64,000 nt of DNA, taken from NCBI GenBank assembly GCA_016219185.1, contig JACRBZ010000056.1, positions 1 through 64,000 on the forward strand, in the 5' to 3' direction. Within the stretch, counting starts at the first letter, position 1; each line of letters begins with the position of its first letter. The DNA is from Deltaproteobacteria bacterium (GTDB taxonomy: Bacteria; Desulfobacterota; Desulfobacteria; Desulfobacterales; Desulfatirhabdiaceae). The position numbers and the translations under genes were made by a program. Under the pieces are notes generated by a model, which was not told the origin of the DNA, ran no database searches, and saw nothing but the letters and a program-made list of their open reading frames with translations. Of this stretch, positions 1 to 8,202 are shown one piece after another.

Positions 1-96
1 CACCATATGAGAAAGGCGTTAAGATTTCTGGGAAAGAAAAATCAGACCTTGAGCAACGATTACAACGATCACCCGTTCTGCACTGGTGGGATATAA
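1..96 (+). other. 3' end of an unidentified open frame cut by the window edge
   Basis: Frame 1 is open from the first base and ends at a TAA at 94-96. It encodes about 31 residues, basic at first, ending in NDHPFCTGGI. I recognise no family and cannot see the start. It could be the tail of a real gene entering from the left or a chance open frame. A small AT-rich hairpin follows at once, as would be expected after a gene end. Confidence 0.25.
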
Positions 97-97
97 C

Positions 98-120
98 AAT
101 TTACCCTAAAACGGTAAATT
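98..120. terminator. AT-rich hairpin downstream of the first operon
   Basis: An 8-bp perfect inverted repeat, AATTTACC/GGTAAATT, has a 7-nt loop. On the plus strand it is followed by a T-rich stretch. It lies about 80 bp beyond the end of the minus-strand transporter operon, so it could terminate that operon or the open frame entering from the left. The stem is weak in G+C. Confidence 0.35.
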
Positions 121-200
121 TGTAAATTCTTTCTCCCTTAGGGGATTGCTCCGAAAGAGAGTTGGGTGGTGCAGGTATAGCGGCTGTTTTGGAATAAGTT

Positions 201-1181
201 TTATTGAATGGGGAAATGGCATGCCACATGATGTCCGTTCTCAATTTCCGACATCAGTGGCGGTTGTTCGGCGCAAGGGACTTTCATTCGCGGGCAGCGG
301 GGATGGAAGCGGCACCCGGAAGGCAAACCGGTGGATGATGGGAAATCATTTGGCACCGTGATGTCCGCCAACCGCCGGTTTCCGGGGATCGGTTGGGGGA
401 TGGCGCATAGCAGGGCCGCCGTATAGGGATGGGCCGGACGGGAAAATAGCGCTTCAACCGGGGCCAGTTCGCAGACGGAACCCAGATACATGACTGCCAC
501 CCGGTCGGATACCCTTTTGACCACCGCAAGATCATGGGAAATGAACAGCATGGCAAGACCGAAATCCGCCTTGATCCTGTTCAGCAAATTGAGGATCTGG
601 GCCTGGACGGATACATCCAGGGCTGAAACCGGTTCATCACAGATCAGCACATCGGGGCGTGTCATCAGGGCACGTGCAATACTCACACGCTGGCACTGAC
701 CGCCGGAGAGCCGACCGGGTACCTGATCCGCATACTGTCCCGGGTCCAGCCCGACGGCGGTCATCATTCTCCGAACCCGGGATGTGATCTCGGCTTTGTC
801 CTTGATGCCCATAACACGGAGCGGCTCGGCAATGGATCGTCCGATCCGGCGACCCGGGTTCAGGGAAGAGACGGGGTCCTGAAACACCATCTGAATCCGG
901 GGACGGATGGCCCTGAGGGACCCGGCATCCATCGCGGTCAGATCGAGGCCCGCCAGGAACACTTGACCGGATGTCGGCGGAGGAAGTTGTACGATGGCGC
1001 GGGCAAGGCTGGATTTGCCGCACCCCGACTCGCCGACCAGTCCGAGGGTTTCCTCCCGATCTATCCCGAAACTGACGCCGGATACGGCGTGAACAATCTG
1101 TTTGCGCCCGATGTTGAAGGATACGTGAATATTCCTGAGATCGAGAACCGGCCCGATTTCAGTTGGATGGTGCGCTGTCAT
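201..1181 (-). CDS. Peptide/nickel-type ABC importer ATPase, DppF/OppF-like
   Basis: This is the second ATP-hydrolysing subunit of a cytoplasmic-membrane oligopeptide/dipeptide/nickel-type importer. The 326-residue length is normal for DppF/OppF. Visible motifs in order are Walker A (GESGCGKSS), the Q-loop, the ABC signature (LSGGQCQRVSIARAL), Walker B (VLICDEP) with SALD, and the H-loop (FISHDL). The C-terminal oligopeptide-binding extension has spaced cysteines (GCRFHPRCP...PCAEQPP), as usual in this subfamily. It is the last gene of a six-gene minus-strand operon and starts 2 bp after the partner ATPase ends. The substrate cannot be told from the ATPase. Confidence 0.93.
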   Translation of the reverse strand: MTAHHPTEIGPVLDLRNIHVSFNIGRKQIVHAVSGVSFGIDREETLGLVGESGCGKSSLARAIVQLPPPTSGQVFLAGLDLTAMDAGSLRAIRPRIQMVFQDPVSSLNPGRRIGRSIAEPLRVMGIKDKAEITSRVRRMMTAVGLDPGQYADQVPGRLSGGQCQRVSIARALMTRPDVLICDEPVSALDVSVQAQILNLLNRIKADFGLAMLFISHDLAVVKRVSDRVAVMYLGSVCELAPVEALFSRPAHPYTAALLCAIPQPIPGNRRLADITVPNDFPSSTGLPSGCRFHPRCPRMKVPCAEQPPLMSEIENGHHVACHFPIQ

Positions 1182-1183
1182 CC

Positions 1184-2215
1184 TCAGCCCTGCCCATCGC
1201 CAAGCGGGAAGAAACAGGCGAACCGGTGATCATTGTTGAAGCCGGTCAACGGCGGCGCGGCGCGCCGGCAAACGGGACGGACATACGGACACCGATCCGC
1301 AAAACCGCATCCCATTGACGGATTCGACAAGTCCGGCGGCTGTCCCTCGATCGTTCTGAAGGGTTCGCCCGCGGGTGCGTCCAAACGGGGAACGGCAGCC
1401 ATGAGGGTTTGGGTGTAGGGATGGCGCATCCGGCTGAACAACACGCCGGTCGGGGCATGCTCGACGATTCTGCCCCCGTACATGACAGCCACCTCGTCCG
1501 TGTGGTTGGCGGCAATGGCCAGATTATGGGTGACCAGGATGATGGCCATGCCATATTTGTCTTGCAGCCGGTCGAAACGTCTCAGAATCTCCGCTTGAAC
1601 GGTTACATCCAGAGCCGTGGTGGGCTCGTCGGCAATGAGCAGCTTGGGCCGGCAGCACAGGGCCACCGCGATCACCACCCGCTGGCGCATGCCGCCCGAG
1701 AGCTGATGGGGGTAGCAGTCCACATATCGATCCGGATGAGGCATTCCCACCTGGCGGAGGCAGTTCACCGCGGCGTCGCGCACGTCTTTTCGAGCTGTTG
1801 CGGTGTGCAGGCGCAGGTTCTCGTCGATCTGTTTTCCCACGCGCATGACAGGGTTCAGGGCAGTCATCGGGTTCTGGAAAACCATGGCCATATCCCGGCC
1901 CCGGATACGGCTCAGGGCTTTTTCCGAAAGTGCTCCCATATCGACTCCGTTGAATCGCATCTCCGCACCCCGGACCCGGCCCCCCGGCGGCAGGAGGCGG
2001 ATCAGGGCACGGCAGAGCATCGTTTTGCCGCACCCGGACTCGCCAACGATTCCGAGGGTCCGACCGGACGCAAGGGAAAACGACACATGGTCCACAGGGC
2101 GCACCAGGCCTTTTCGGGTATCGATCCGGACGCTCAGGTCCGTCACCCGTAGAAGGGTTTCGATTTTCGGGCTTGGCGTTTCCAGACGCGGTTTAAGAGG
2201 TCGTGTCTCTATCAT
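1184..2215 (-). CDS. Peptide/nickel-type ABC importer ATPase, DppD/OppD-like
   Basis: First ATPase subunit of the same importer, about 343 residues from the ATG at 2215. The frame is open further upstream, but this ATG overlaps the permease stop as ATGA, the coupling used elsewhere in this operon, so I chose it. Walker A is GESGCGKTM, the signature [12 protein letters not shown] and Walker B LLIADEP followed by TALD. The C-terminal extension carries the cysteine-containing segment [15 protein letters not shown]. It should form a heterodimer with the ATPase immediately downstream and power the two permeases upstream. Confidence 0.92.
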   Translation of the reverse strand: MIETRPLKPRLETPSPKIETLLRVTDLSVRIDTRKGLVRPVDHVSFSLASGRTLGIVGESGCGKTMLCRALIRLLPPGGRVRGAEMRFNGVDMGALSEKALSRIRGRDMAMVFQNPMTALNPVMRVGKQIDENLRLHTATARKDVRDAAVNCLRQVGMPHPDRYVDCYPHQLSGGMRQRVVIAVALCCRPKLLIADEPTTALDVTVQAEILRRFDRLQDKYGMAIILVTHNLAIAANHTDEVAVMYGGRIVEHAPTGVLFSRMRHPYTQTLMAAVPRLDAPAGEPFRTIEGQPPDLSNPSMGCGFADRCPYVRPVCRRAAPPLTGFNNDHRFACFFPLGDGQG

Positions 2216-3069
2216 AGCGGCCGGGTCCATCCACGCAGGGTATCGCCCAGTACATTGAGCGACAGCACGGTAAGGAAAAGGACCGCCGCCGGGATCAGAC
2301 ACACGTGGGGGGCTTCACTGAGCACCTCTCGCCCCGCGGCGATCATCCCGCCCCAACTCGGTGTCGGCGGCGGCACGCTCAGGCCCAGGAAGCTCAGCAC
2401 GCCTTCCACCACAATCATCAGGGCCATGATGATCAGCCCGTAAACGCAAAGGGGAATGGCTACATTGGGAAGGATTTCCCTGACCAGGATGGCGCTGTTG
2501 CTGTTTCCGATCATTTTGGCGGCGATCACGAACTCCCGGCCGGCCAACTGCAACGTCGCTGCCCGGGAAACCCGGCAGAAGGCCGGAACCGAGAGAAACC
2601 CCAGAGACGGGATCAATGTCCACAGGTTGGTGCCGAAATAAAAGCCCACGCCCAGCAGCAGAACGAGTCCCGGAAAGGCCAGGATCACATCCATGAATCC
2701 AATGATGATGGATTCCGTAACGCCGCGAAAATATCCCGCCACCATGCCGAGTAACCCACCGATGGCCAGGCCGATGAGAGGGGCGGCGCCCCCCACCGTC
2801 AGCGAAACCCTGGCCCCGATGATGACCCGGGAAAGCATGTCTCGGCCCATGGAGTCCGTGCCGAGCCAGTAGACCCGGCTCCGGGCTCCGGACACTTCCC
2901 CGGCCGGGGTCTCCGGCAGTGTGACCTCGGTTCCCGGCGATGCGTTCTGATGGTCATAGTCCATGATGTCGGGCGCGGGCATGGGCATCCATCCGGCAGT
3001 GACGGCACAGAGGGTCACAAACAGGAGCCATGCCAGCGGCAACCAGAAGGTCAGCAAGCGGGAGATCAT
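2212..3069 (-). CDS. ABC importer permease, DppC/OppC-like
   Basis: Inner-membrane permease of about 285 residues. It has an N-terminal membrane segment (about 6-26), a periplasmic stretch carrying the GTDSMGRDMLSRV motif typical of DppC proteins, and about five further membrane segments. The EAA-type cytoplasmic loop (about 185-205) contacts the ATPase. The ATG at 3069 overlaps the preceding permease stop as ATGA, and the gene overlaps the following ATPase in the same way. An upstream in-frame start would run far into the neighbouring permease and is unlikely. It pairs with the DppB-like permease upstream. Confidence 0.92.
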   Translation of the reverse strand: MISRLLTFWLPLAWLLFVTLCAVTAGWMPMPAPDIMDYDHQNASPGTEVTLPETPAGEVSGARSRVYWLGTDSMGRDMLSRVIIGARVSLTVGGAAPLIGLAIGGLLGMVAGYFRGVTESIIIGFMDVILAFPGLVLLLGVGFYFGTNLWTLIPSLGFLSVPAFCRVSRAATLQLAGREFVIAAKMIGNSNSAILVREILPNVAIPLCVYGLIIMALMIVVEGVLSFLGLSVPPPTPSWGGMIAAGREVLSEAPHVCLIPAAVLFLTVLSLNVLGDTLRGWTRPL

Positions 3070-4049
3070 GGCTTTCCTTCTCCTGTTTCCGCCCTCAAAA
3101 CATTGGCGCGCTCCAATCGAATGCGCGGGTCCAAGACGGCATACAAGACGTCCACGAGCAGGTTGATGTTCACATATCCGAGGGTAATCCAGAGCGCACA
3201 CCCCTGTATCATGAAAATGTCCCGCGAGTAGATGGCCGTCACCAGCAGCCGACCGATGCCCGGAAGGGCGAAAATCGTTTCCACAACCAGGGCCCCGCCG
3301 ATGAGGTGGCCCATCTGGAGTCCGATGACCGTAAGCAGGTTGAGAGAGGAAGGGCGGAGGGCGTGCCGGAACAGGACCTGGGCGCTGCGCAGTCCTTTCG
3401 AGCGCGCCATCAAGATAAAGTCCTCCCCCAGGGTGGTAATGAGATCACTGCGAAGGACCCGAAAGAGGATGACCCACTCCACCAGCGCGATGCTCAGGCT
3501 GGGAAGAAGCAGGCTTCGCACGTTCGCCGCCAGCCCGCCTGAGAGCGGCGCAAAGCTGGTTGCCGGCAGCCACCCGAGGCGCAAAACGAAAAAGAAGACA
3601 AGAAGGATGGCCATCACGAAATTCGGAATGGAAAGGGATGCGAAACCCACGGTGGTCAAAATCCTGTCGATTGCGCCATCTGGCTTTCTCGCGCAGATAA
3701 TGGCCGCCGGGATCGCCAGAGACAGCGCCATCAACTGGGCAAACAGCAGCAGTTCGAGGGTGACGGGCAATCGCGCCACCAGGGCATCCCACACCGGTTC
3801 CCGTGTGACCATGGACACACCCAGATCACCGCTTGCGGCACGGCCGATCCAGCGGAAATAGCGCACGATGGCAGGGGCATCCAAACCCATTTCATGCCGG
3901 ATCGCCGCAACGGTTTCAACCGATGCATCCGGGCCGGTGAACACGATGGCCGCATCTCCGGGCAGAAGATCGATCATGGCAAAGGTGATTGCCGAGACAA
4001 TCAGAACGGTCAAAAAAAACCGAAGCAGCTTTCGCCTGAGGAATTTCAT
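3066..4049 (-). CDS. ABC importer permease, DppB/OppB-like
   Basis: Inner-membrane permease of 327 residues. It begins MKFLRRKLLRFFLTVLIVSA, with a positively charged tip and first membrane helix, then the family motif LLPGDAA near residue 30 and a typical five to six helix core with the EAA loop near residues 215-235. It starts 12 bp after the methyltransferase-like gene and overlaps the DppC-like permease by 4 bp. It forms the translocation pore together with that gene. Confidence 0.92.
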   Translation of the reverse strand: MKFLRRKLLRFFLTVLIVSAITFAMIDLLPGDAAIVFTGPDASVETVAAIRHEMGLDAPAIVRYFRWIGRAASGDLGVSMVTREPVWDALVARLPVTLELLLFAQLMALSLAIPAAIICARKPDGAIDRILTTVGFASLSIPNFVMAILLVFFFVLRLGWLPATSFAPLSGGLAANVRSLLLPSLSIALVEWVILFRVLRSDLITTLGEDFILMARSKGLRSAQVLFRHALRPSSLNLLTVIGLQMGHLIGGALVVETIFALPGIGRLLVTAIYSRDIFMIQGCALWITLGYVNINLLVDVLYAVLDPRIRLERANVLRAETGEGKP

Positions 4050-4061
4050 GAAATGCAGCCT

Positions 4062-5417
4062 TTAATCCCGGTCCGGAAGATTGAGAGAACAACAATTCGG
4101 CCGGATCGCAATGTCTCCCACCGGATTTTTCCAGGCCGCGTATCCGGCGCGGTTCAGTGCATCCACGGCGCCATCGGCAAAGCCTTCTTCATTGAGTTGC
4201 CGCCACAGTCGGGAGGCCCTTTGCGCGAAATCCGCTGCCGGCGCCTGACCTTCCAAGGCATGAAGGAAGCCATTGCCGCGGCGCTCAAACAAACCACGGT
4301 GTGCCATCAACGCGTCCAGGCGTTTTGTGAATATCCGCCAGAATGGCCGGTCGGCACGGACCTGCCGAATCACGTCCGCAAGCAGCATGGCCTCGGGGTC
4401 ATCATCATGCAGGGTGTACCAAGGCATGACGCTGATGGATCTTAGATTGTCCAGACTCAAGGCAAATTCCGTCGCTTCCATGGCCAGGTTGTCTCGTTGA
4501 TAGACGGTATAACGGCAGCAGGCCCCACTCATCAGGTTGGCTCCCGCAATCAGGATGCCGCTATCGGCGAGCAGCGCCCCGGCCCGCACCAGCATACGCT
4601 TCCGGGTTTCAGGCTCAAAGTAAAAGAGAGTATTCATGCACCGGATGACGTGTGCGGGAGGAACCTGTGCGTCTTCCATCTCCGACTCGATAAACGTGAG
4701 GTTGGGTGCTTCATAATTTCGAACAGGATGGTGAATGAGTGTGTGTCCGTTCTTCTCCACGGTTTCACTGGCCTGATCCGAGGTCTGATCCGAGGTCTGA
4801 TCCGGCGCCCTGGACAACAGGGGATGCAGATCATCAAAGATTCTCTCGAATCGCAAACGGACTTCCGCCGGATTTTGGTATATCCGGATCCCGGCAAGGT
4901 CCATTCTGGGCTGAAAATACTGAAACGCCCCCTGCCCGTTGAAACAGGCATAACTGCCGTCGCCTTCATGGACCACATAGTCGAAAAAGGATCGATCAAT
5001 ACCGAAAACGCGCCAACCCGAAAGCGCAGCAGCCGTATCCGTAGTCGTGATCGGCGGGAAACCGCACCCCATATCCACAAACACGGGATTCACCAGCCTG
5101 TCGGGCCAGGGATGTTTGACAACATAGGCATCGATTTTTGCATTGCGCATCGGGAGCGTCAACGGAGGCGCCCGGCCGCTCCATGCACAGGGCAGAAACC
5201 CGGGCATGATGTTGGAAAGCTGCCAGATGAGCGTGGGGGTGAAGTCCGTTGCCGGGAAATCGGCTTTTTGCATGAGGATAAGCATGCGCAAGATGAAACG
5301 TTTCACATCGGCGTGCAATGCCGGGAAAGAGATGGCCGCGGCCATCTGCTCCGGCAGTTGTTCTCCCAGGTAATGGGCTACAAGTGCATTGAAGGAATGC
5401 GCGGGAGGTTGATTCAT
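4062..5417 (-). CDS. SAM-dependent methyltransferase-like protein embedded in the importer operon
   Basis: This 451-residue protein has a central Rossmann methyltransferase pattern. A helical N-terminal part (about 1-110) is followed by a glycine motif I, VFVDMGCGFPP (about 113-123), an acidic end of strand 2 (FGIDRSF), and a later strand pattern VIRCMNTLFYF with a following helix and GILIAGANL. The C-terminal 130 residues are not recognisable. The closest general likeness is class I SAM methyltransferases; the acceptor is unknown. It lies 6 bp after the binding protein gene and 12 bp before the permease, so it is co-transcribed with a complete importer. That suggests it modifies the imported compound or makes it. 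It contains a small in-frame tandem repeat (4773-4804). Confidence 0.7.
   Translation of the reverse strand: MNQPPAHSFNALVAHYLGEQLPEQMAAAISFPALHADVKRFILRMLILMQKADFPATDFTPTLIWQLSNIMPGFLPCAWSGRAPPLTLPMRNAKIDAYVVKHPWPDRLVNPVFVDMGCGFPPITTTDTAAALSGWRVFGIDRSFFDYVVHEGDGSYACFNGQGAFQYFQPRMDLAGIRIYQNPAEVRLRFERIFDDLHPLLSRAPDQTSDQTSDQASETVEKNGHTLIHHPVRNYEAPNLTFIESEMEDAQVPPAHVIRCMNTLFYFEPETRKRMLVRAGALLADSGILIAGANLMSGACCRYTVYQRDNLAMEATEFALSLDNLRSISVMPWYTLHDDDPEAMLLADVIRQVRADRPFWRIFTKRLDALMAHRGLFERRGNGFLHALEGQAPAADFAQRASRLWRQLNEEGFADGAVDALNRAGYAAWKNPVGDIAIRPNCCSLNLPDRD
4773..4804 (-). repeat. 12-bp in-frame tandem repeat inside the methyltransferase-like gene
   Basis: The unit CTGATCCGAGGT occurs twice, followed by a partial third copy. 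In the protein it gives DQTSDQTSDQASE, a linker between the SAM-binding core and the following strand. Copy change would add or remove four residues without shifting the frame, so it is likely a tolerant surface loop. Confidence 0.7.
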
Positions 5418-5423
5418 GCGGCT

Positions 5424-6977
5424 CTACCGGTCCATCCAGGTATCCGCGAGCGGAAGGAATCCGTACCGCCACTTGGGCAGGTTTTTAAGGTCCGTGCGGG
5501 CAAAAGCGTAGTATATCGGCGCACACAGGTAGAGAAACGGCACGTCATGATTGACTTGCCGGGCAATTCTGCAAAACGCGGATTTGCGCTCCGCCGGGTC
5601 CATGCTCTTACGCAGAGCCAGAAGCTGTTTGTCCACTTCTTCATTCGCATATCGCGTGATATTCCATGGGCTCTCTGAATGAAATGCCGCCATTGTGTAG
5701 GGTTCAATTTCATCCGAGCTCTGAATGCCCCATGTGGCAATGTCATACTCTTTGCTGAATATTTGCCTGGTAATTGCGGCCCAGTCCGCGGGAACCAGTG
5801 TCACGCTGACCCCGATGGGTTTTAGCATCTGTTGTAATATCTCGCCGGTTTCGCGTCCCCGGACCGTCGGCGAGTGATGGTATGTCACCGCCACGGGTTT
5901 TCCATATTCGGCGATCAAGGCCTTTGCTTTTTCCGGATCAGGGTGCAGGTAGCCGGTTTCGTCGCAACTGAGTGCGTCACCATACCAGTTTTCAGTATAT
6001 TTCATGATATTCTTGTAGGAGGCTTTCAGGTATTTTTCCTGATCCCACGCATACGCGATGGCGCGGCGAACCCGAACGTCATTCAGGGGGGGCTTTGATG
6101 TGTTCAAAGCCAGTATATAGGCACCAGCGGGCTCACGGAGAATGGCAGCGAATTTCGGATTTTCGCTCAAGCTCTTGACATGATTGGGCCGGTCGGTAAT
6201 TACCAGGTCCACCTGGCCGGAGACGGCCGCTGCATATCGGGTCTCGTGGTCCAGGATGGTCCGCAGGACAATCTCGTCCAGGTAGGGTTTTCCCGCCTGC
6301 CAGTAATGGGGATTCCGCGTCAGAATGATGCGATCGCCGCTCTTCCATTCCTTTAAAACAAAAGGGCCCGTGCCCACCGGCGCGCGATTCTGGACATCGT
6401 CCGCCACGGCCTTGGGGGAGGGAATCAATGCCGCAAATCCGTGCGGCGAGGCCAGCGAGGCAGTAAACGACAACCAGGGGTAAGCCAGGTGGAAACGCAC
6501 TTCATAGTCACCGGTTTTTTCAACCGATGTAATGGGACGAAGGAGTATCAGGGCGCTATAGCGGTTTTCCGGATTCAAAATACGCTGCCAGTGCTGGACC
6601 ACGGCTTCGGCATTGAACGGGGTGCCGTCATGAAAGGATACGCCTTCGCGGAGTCGGATGGTCCAGGTTTTGCCGTCGGCTGAAGGTGTGGCCGACAATC
6701 CCAGGACCGGAATCAACCGGCTGTCCCTGTCCATCTCGAAAAGCCGCTCCATCATCAGGTTTGCCGCCATTCCGCCAATGCCGGCCATGGCTCTTGTCTT
6801 AATGGCGTCAAATCCCGTGGCATCACCCTCATCCGCTACCTGCAGGGTGCCCCCATGTTTCGGGGCCGCGCATGCTGTTTGCGCACCCACAGTGATGGTG
6901 AGGGTCAGAACCGCACAAAGCACAATTCCCCTGAGGAACGACTGCGAGCACATCCATTGGAAGTAGCTTGATCTCAT
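5424..6977 (-). CDS. Family 5 extracellular solute-binding protein (peptide/nickel type)
   Basis: Periplasmic binding protein of 517 residues, the ligand-capturing component of this importer. The N-terminal signal peptide has a hydrophobic stretch at about 16-33 and likely cleavage after TACA near residue 37. Then comes the family 5 opening (GGTLQVADEGDATGFDA), the motif FHDGTPFNAEAV, and the family-typical GTGPF segment. A ribosome site AGGAGAAAGGA lies just before the ATG. It is the first gene of the six-gene minus-strand operon and the methyltransferase-like gene follows after 6 bp. Family members carry peptides, nickel complexes, opines or heme; the ligand cannot be read from sequence. 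Confidence 0.92.
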   Translation of the reverse strand: MRSSYFQWMCSQSFLRGIVLCAVLTLTITVGAQTACAAPKHGGTLQVADEGDATGFDAIKTRAMAGIGGMAANLMMERLFEMDRDSRLIPVLGLSATPSADGKTWTIRLREGVSFHDGTPFNAEAVVQHWQRILNPENRYSALILLRPITSVEKTGDYEVRFHLAYPWLSFTASLASPHGFAALIPSPKAVADDVQNRAPVGTGPFVLKEWKSGDRIILTRNPHYWQAGKPYLDEIVLRTILDHETRYAAAVSGQVDLVITDRPNHVKSLSENPKFAAILREPAGAYILALNTSKPPLNDVRVRRAIAYAWDQEKYLKASYKNIMKYTENWYGDALSCDETGYLHPDPEKAKALIAEYGKPVAVTYHHSPTVRGRETGEILQQMLKPIGVSVTLVPADWAAITRQIFSKEYDIATWGIQSSDEIEPYTMAAFHSESPWNITRYANEEVDKQLLALRKSMDPAERKSAFCRIARQVNHDVPFLYLCAPIYYAFARTDLKNLPKWRYGFLPLADTWMDR

Positions 6978-7029
6978 TCCTTTCTCCTTTTCGAGTAATC
7001 CGTTATCATTTCCGATCCGTCAACATGGC

Positions 7030-7062
7030 AGACCGACTCGGTTTGAAAAACCGAGTCGGTCT
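7030..7062. terminator. Strong hairpin between the TetR gene and the importer operon
   Basis: A perfect 15-bp inverted repeat (arms 7030-7044 and 7048-7062) has only a 3-nt loop. It lies between the end of the TetR gene and the start of the binding protein gene, both on the minus strand. Neither side has a long T-tract, so it may be an inefficient terminator that lets part of the transcription through, or an mRNA-stabilising or attenuating element. Confidence 0.55.
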
Positions 7063-7093
7063 TTCAAACGGAATTTCAGGAATATCCAACTCC

Positions 7094-7654
7094 TTAATCC
7101 TTGAACCCGTCCACGAACATCCGCTTAGCGTTCAATATCAGCGCACTGATCTCTTCATCGGTAAATTCGTCGTAGAATGAAATATTGATCAGGATGGCCA
7201 GCCCGTAGCAGAAGATTACAATGTTCTGATGGAGACCCTCTTTTTGGCGATCAGACAATTTCGAATAATCGGGATCATTCTTCACAGCCTCGCGAGTAGC
7301 TTGCCATAGGCGTTGGCTGTATTTTTTATGGATTTCCGTATGTTTTTCATTGAAGAAACATTTAAACAATTTCTTTTCATTTTTGGCGAAAAGAACGTAT
7401 CCGAGGCTCGGAAAGGATAAACCATTCTCTTTTCGGGAGTTGATCGAGTAGTGAAACAGCAACTCATATGCTTTTTCAATCACCGCCTCTTCAAGATTGG
7501 TCATGGATTTGAGATAAGAATAAATCGGCCCGATGGAGGCATTCAGCTTTTTGGCGATGGACCGTTGCGAGAGCGCCTCCCACCCCTGCTCGCGAACAAT
7601 GTTGAAGGCGGCTTCCACAATGTCCTCTTTTGTAAATTTTGGTTTTGGTGGCAT
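7094..7654 (-). CDS. TetR/AcrR-family transcriptional regulator
   Basis: This 186-residue protein has an N-terminal TetR helix-turn-helix (about 8-55): KEDIVEAAFNIVREQGW, then LSQRSIAKKLNASIGPIYSY. The C-terminal part is all-helical, as in ligand-binding TetR domains. It lies upstream of the minus-strand importer operon and divergent from a second importer at 8203, so it is the obvious candidate regulator of one or both. The ribosome site is weak. Palindromic AT-rich sequences in the divergent region (see 8161-8175) are possible operators, but this is inference. Confidence 0.88.
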   Translation of the reverse strand: MPPKPKFTKEDIVEAAFNIVREQGWEALSQRSIAKKLNASIGPIYSYLKSMTNLEEAVIEKAYELLFHYSINSRKENGLSFPSLGYVLFAKNEKKLFKCFFNEKHTEIHKKYSQRLWQATREAVKNDPDYSKLSDRQKEGLHQNIVIFCYGLAILINISFYDEFTDEEISALILNAKRMFVDGFKD

Positions 7655-8202
7655 GTCTCGAATAATCCTGTTACTGGACGTTTTGATTAAATATCAAATG
7701 ATAGGTATCAATAGATATTATTCATTGTCAACTCTTTTTTATTATAAGAGGCTCTTGCAAAACGATTCAAATGATGTTTGCTGTTTTTTATACCATTTTC
7801 TGTCAGGGAATCAGTGTACCGAGCAACAAGATTGGTTGAAAAATTAATCATGGAATGTTAACAGGCTGTTAAAAATCAACCCAATATCCAGGTTAACCAA
7901 TTAGAAACAGCCTGACATAAGCAACTTTGTCTTGTCGAGTCAGGCGGGGATTTGGAGATATCTGGAAAAATAGAGAATAACTTGTTAATCTTTGCAAAAC
8001 AAAGAATGGACACCCATTGGATATCCGTCTATAATTCAGAAAAGCATGCAATGGATCGCCAATAAAGCCGGCGCCCGGTGAACTGCATGTGAGCCTGCAT
8101 TAAAATCCAATTCGACAGTGCATATTCTTGAGGCACGAGGGAATATCTGTTTGAAGTCAGTGATATTGATATCAACAATCAAGATTCGACAAGGAGAAAA
8201 AA
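7655..8202. other. Divergent intergenic region between TetR and the second importer
   Basis: These 548 bp hold no convincing gene. I see AT-rich sequence with TATCAA-containing half sites near 7686-7712, a separated inverted repeat CAGGCTGTT/AACAGCCTG (about 7862-7914), and a tight palindrome near 8161-8175. It probably holds the promoters of tetR and of the importer operon starting at 8203. I found no sigma-54 type GG-N10-GC element in it. Confidence 0.6.
8161..8175. promoter_or_regulatory. Palindrome upstream of the second importer, possible repressor operator
   Basis: TGATATTGATATCA with the nested perfect palindrome TTGATATCAA lies 28-42 bp before the ATG of the binding protein gene, just ahead of its ribosome site (AAGGAG). 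TetR proteins bind short palindromes and a TetR gene is divergent from here, so an operator role is reasonable. There is no direct evidence for it. Confidence 0.35.

Noticed and set aside
1409..2152. Plus-strand open frame opposite the DppD-like ATPase
   Set aside because: Antisense shadow; the minus strand has intact Walker and signature motifs.
4497..5678. Long open frame on the plus strand (393 codons) opposite the methyltransferase and binding protein genes
   Set aside because: It is antisense to two well-supported genes, has no domain pattern and no ribosome site; a shadow of GC-rich codon use.
7655..8202. An RNA gene or riboswitch in the divergent region
   Set aside because: I found short inverted repeats but no conserved core of a known riboswitch and no tRNA-like fold.
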